Shown here: positions 5,195-6,793 of the stretch, piece by piece
How the letters are laid out: every line of letters begins with the position of its first letter
How positions within the stretch are numbered: position 1 is the stretch's first letter
DNA from: Deltaproteobacteria bacterium
GTDB lineage: Bacteria > Desulfobacterota > Binatia > DP-6
Assembly: GCA_005879205.1 (NCBI GenBank)
Contig: VBLD01000229.1
Location: 1-6,793 of the forward strand
Length of the DNA stretch: 6,793 bases
Direction: 5' to 3'
Translations under genes and position numbers: made by a program
The notes under the pieces: generated by a model
What the model was told of the DNA's origin: nothing
The model's database searches: none
The model's input: the letters and a program-made list of their open reading frames with translations, nothing else

Positions 5195-6721
5195 GTGCAG
5201 CATCCACCAGAGGGCCGCGATCACGCCGATGCCGACCGTTCGAGCAGCGCTCAGGTAGAAGCGACCGCGCCCCCGGCGTGGGCGGGCGTCGCGCGCCTGC
5301 CGGCGTTCCTCCGCGAGCCGCCGGTAGCGCGCCGGCCACATCGGCAGCAGGTTCTCCGCGACGAAGTTGCCGCTGCGGACGGTCGAGAGGCCCATATCGG
5401 CGATCAGCTCGTCGAGGTGTGGGACGACATATGGGCCGACGAAGAAGCCCCGGCTCCTCGCCGGCATGACCTCCGCGGTCCAGCGCCGAACGCGTGAGAT
5501 CTCCCGGTCCATGGCCTCGACGCTCGGCACGCGAAGCCGGCCGAGGAAGCAGTCGGACAGCCAGTGCGCCGCCACCTCCGACGTCAGCTGACACGCGGTG
5601 GAGGAGTTGTAGCCGACGAATCCGAGGCGCTCGACGCCGGGCGGCAGAATGACGTCCTCCCGCTCGATCTGGCGACGGACGGCTTCTTCGAAGAACGGCA
5701 CCGCCTGCCGGAAGCCGGTGGCGAAGATCACCACGTCGACCTCGAGCACCTCGCCGTCGTCCAGCTCGACCGCCTTGCCGCCGCGGAATCGCCGGATGGC
5801 TCCCTTCTTCGGCCTGATCCGTCCGTCGCGGACGAGGGCGTAGGCTTCGCTCCCGATCCCGATGCTCTCGAGGTGCTGGGGCAGCGGGGCCTCCGGAACG
5901 AGCGGCCCGCGGATGCCGGTCTGCGCGCGCAAAAGGCGCGTGACGCTCGACCACACGAGACGCACGAGCGGAGCGCCGCCGGCGTGCAGCCATGCCTCCG
6001 CGCGGCCGAGGCGGTGATAGCGGAGTGCGCTCGCCGTCAGGCGCGAGAACATGAGCCACTGAACGTTGAGGACACCGGCCAGATAGCGCGGCCACATCCA
6101 GTAGGCGCGGCGAAAGACCAGCGTGCACGACCGCCCTTCGCCCGCCGCCCAGGCAGCGCAGTCGAGCGCCGACTTGCCGCCGCCCACCACGAGCACGTCC
6201 CTGCCCTCCACCAGCGCGGGACCGCCGACGCCCGTCGAGTGCACGATACGACCCGTGAAGCCTTCCATGCCCTCGACGGCGGGAATCGACGGCAGCGAGA
6301 AGACGCCGTTGCAGACGACGACGTAGTCGAAGTCCAGGTCTTCCTCGCGCTCGCCGGCGCGGATCGTCACCTTCCAGCGGGCACCCTGCTGCGCCACTTT
6401 CACCACTTCGGTCCCGACCCGGATACGAGCGAGGACGCCGAACCGCTCCGCGTACGATTGCAGGTAGTTTCGCATCTCGGCGGCCGACGGAAAGTCGCCG
6501 GCGGCGCGCGGGAACGGATGATCGGAGAAGGCGTAGGTGTCGCGGGGATTGTTCGTGCGGAGCCCGGGATACGTGCGCGACGCGGCCCACACGCCACCGA
6601 GGGTCGGCTCTTTCTCGAAGACCGCGACATCGAAGCCGTCGCCCACCAGCACCTTGGCAGTGACCAGCCCCGATATCCCTGCCCCGATCACGCAGACCCG
6701 TCGTTGCCGGACATCGAGCAC
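5192..6721 (-). CDS. Flavin-containing monooxygenase (FMO/Baeyer-Villiger class), possible C-terminal membrane anchor
   Basis: This 509-aa class B flavoprotein monooxygenase should use FAD and NAD(P)H to insert oxygen into a ketone, amine or sulfur compound. An FAD-binding Rossmann motif, VIGAGISGL, is at 11-19, followed by VFEKEPTLGGVW (34-45). The FMO signature region is FTGRIVHSTGV (155-165), where F155, G157 and H161 fit FxGxxxH but the final aromatic residue is Val165. The NAD(P)H-binding Rossmann motif VVGGGKSALD is at 178-187, and the ATGF motif is at 334-337. Length fits the FMO family. The C-terminus ends in a hydrophobic, Trp-containing run (about 495-508) after a basic stretch, resembling a tail anchor. 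The GTG start at 6721 is used because the glycine-rich motif follows closely and an in-frame stop lies at 6782-6784. The possible ribosome-binding site, GGAG, is 12 nt upstream. An esterase-like gene follows, which favours a Baeyer-Villiger role by context only. Confidence 0.88.
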   Translation of the reverse strand: MLDVRQRRVCVIGAGISGLVTAKVLVGDGFDVAVFEKEPTLGGVWAASRTYPGLRTNNPRDTYAFSDHPFPRAAGDFPSAAEMRNYLQSYAERFGVLARIRVGTEVVKVAQQGARWKVTIRAGEREEDLDFDYVVVCNGVFSLPSIPAVEGMEGFTGRIVHSTGVGGPALVEGRDVLVVGGGKSALDCAAWAAGEGRSCTLVFRRAYWMWPRYLAGVLNVQWLMFSRLTASALRYHRLGRAEAWLHAGGAPLVRLVWSSVTRLLRAQTGIRGPLVPEAPLPQHLESIGIGSEAYALVRDGRIRPKKGAIRRFRGGKAVELDDGEVLEVDVVIFATGFRQAVPFFEEAVRRQIEREDVILPPGVERLGFVGYNSSTACQLTSEVAAHWLSDCFLGRLRVPSVEAMDREISRVRRWTAEVMPARSRGFFVGPYVVPHLDELIADMGLSTVRSGNFVAENLLPMWPARYRRLAEERRQARDARPRRGRGRFYLSAARTVGIGVIAALWWMLH

Positions 6722-6793
6722 GATCGACCGACTCTCCGTGGCACCGTCGACTCGGTAGTACGAGCGACGACCCGGAGACGTTCATGGCAGCCG
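6722..6793. other. Upstream edge of the monooxygenase gene
   Basis: These 72 nt precede the GTG at 6721 on the minus strand. The monooxygenase frame has a TGA at 6782-6784, which also overlaps an ATG at 6783-6785 in another frame. The TGA could be the end of an upstream gene, but only 9 nt remain beyond it in the window. GGAG (minus strand, 6734-6737) is the only ribosome-binding-like sequence. No promoter is evident. Confidence 0.3.

Noticed and set aside
5016..6785. 589-aa minus-strand ORF over the monooxygenase
   Set aside because: It is out of frame with the FAD and NAD(P)H motifs and has a repetitive Arg-rich product typical of a shadow frame.
1..6793. CRISPR array, transposon ends, tRNA or rRNA
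   Set aside because: I saw no regularly spaced repeats, transposase motifs, terminal inverted repeats or recognisable RNA gene on either strand.

Overview
The window is uniformly GC-rich with a strong G/C preference at third codon positions. Genes use GTG and possibly TTG starts as well as ATG. The mix of a neutral-ceramidase-like hydrolase, a secreted cytochrome P460, a flavin monooxygenase with a lipase-like partner, and paired acyl-carrier proteins fits a free-living, metabolically broad Gram-negative bacterium. A deltaproteobacterial, Binatota-, Myxococcota- or Rokubacteria-like soil or groundwater lineage is my guess. No rRNA, tRNA or phylogenetic marker is present, so this is inference only.

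Layout: (1) 3-1631 (+) is the C-terminal part of a ceramidase-like hydrolase whose N-terminus lies outside the window. (2) 1644-2126 (-) is a small exported cytochrome P460 with a CxxCH haem site, convergent with gene 1. (3) 2318-2857 (+) is a 179-aa protein made of an acyl-carrier-protein (ACP) domain plus an unrecognised alpha/beta tail. (4) 2858-3540 is a long gap without a confident gene. It holds a doubtful 80-aa minus-strand ORF, several inverted repeats, and a sigma-54-like -24/-12 element just before the next gene. (5) 3541-3834 (+) is a 97-aa protein of unknown function, overlapping by 4 nt (GTGA) with (6) 3831-4388 (+), a 185-aa paralogue of gene 3 with the same ACP-plus-tail architecture. 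(7) 4435-5106 (-) is an alpha/beta hydrolase. (8) 5192-6721 (-) is an FAD/NAD(P)H flavin-containing or Baeyer-Villiger-type monooxygenase.

How they may work together: genes 8 and 7 read in the same direction with an 85-nt gap. They form a plausible monooxygenase-then-esterase unit, in which a ketone is oxidised to an ester and the ester is cleaved. The two ACP-tail proteins and the 97-aa protein form a second group. Both carriers keep the phosphopantetheine serine (DSL) and share a tail that I cannot assign to any named family. This duplicated ACP-tail cassette, with its small partner and possible sigma-54 control, is the best candidate in the window for something undescribed. No ketosynthase, acyltransferase or phosphopantetheinyl transferase is in view, so the acyl pathway it serves is unknown. 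Several stop codons also sit in or beside short GC hairpins lacking a U-tract.
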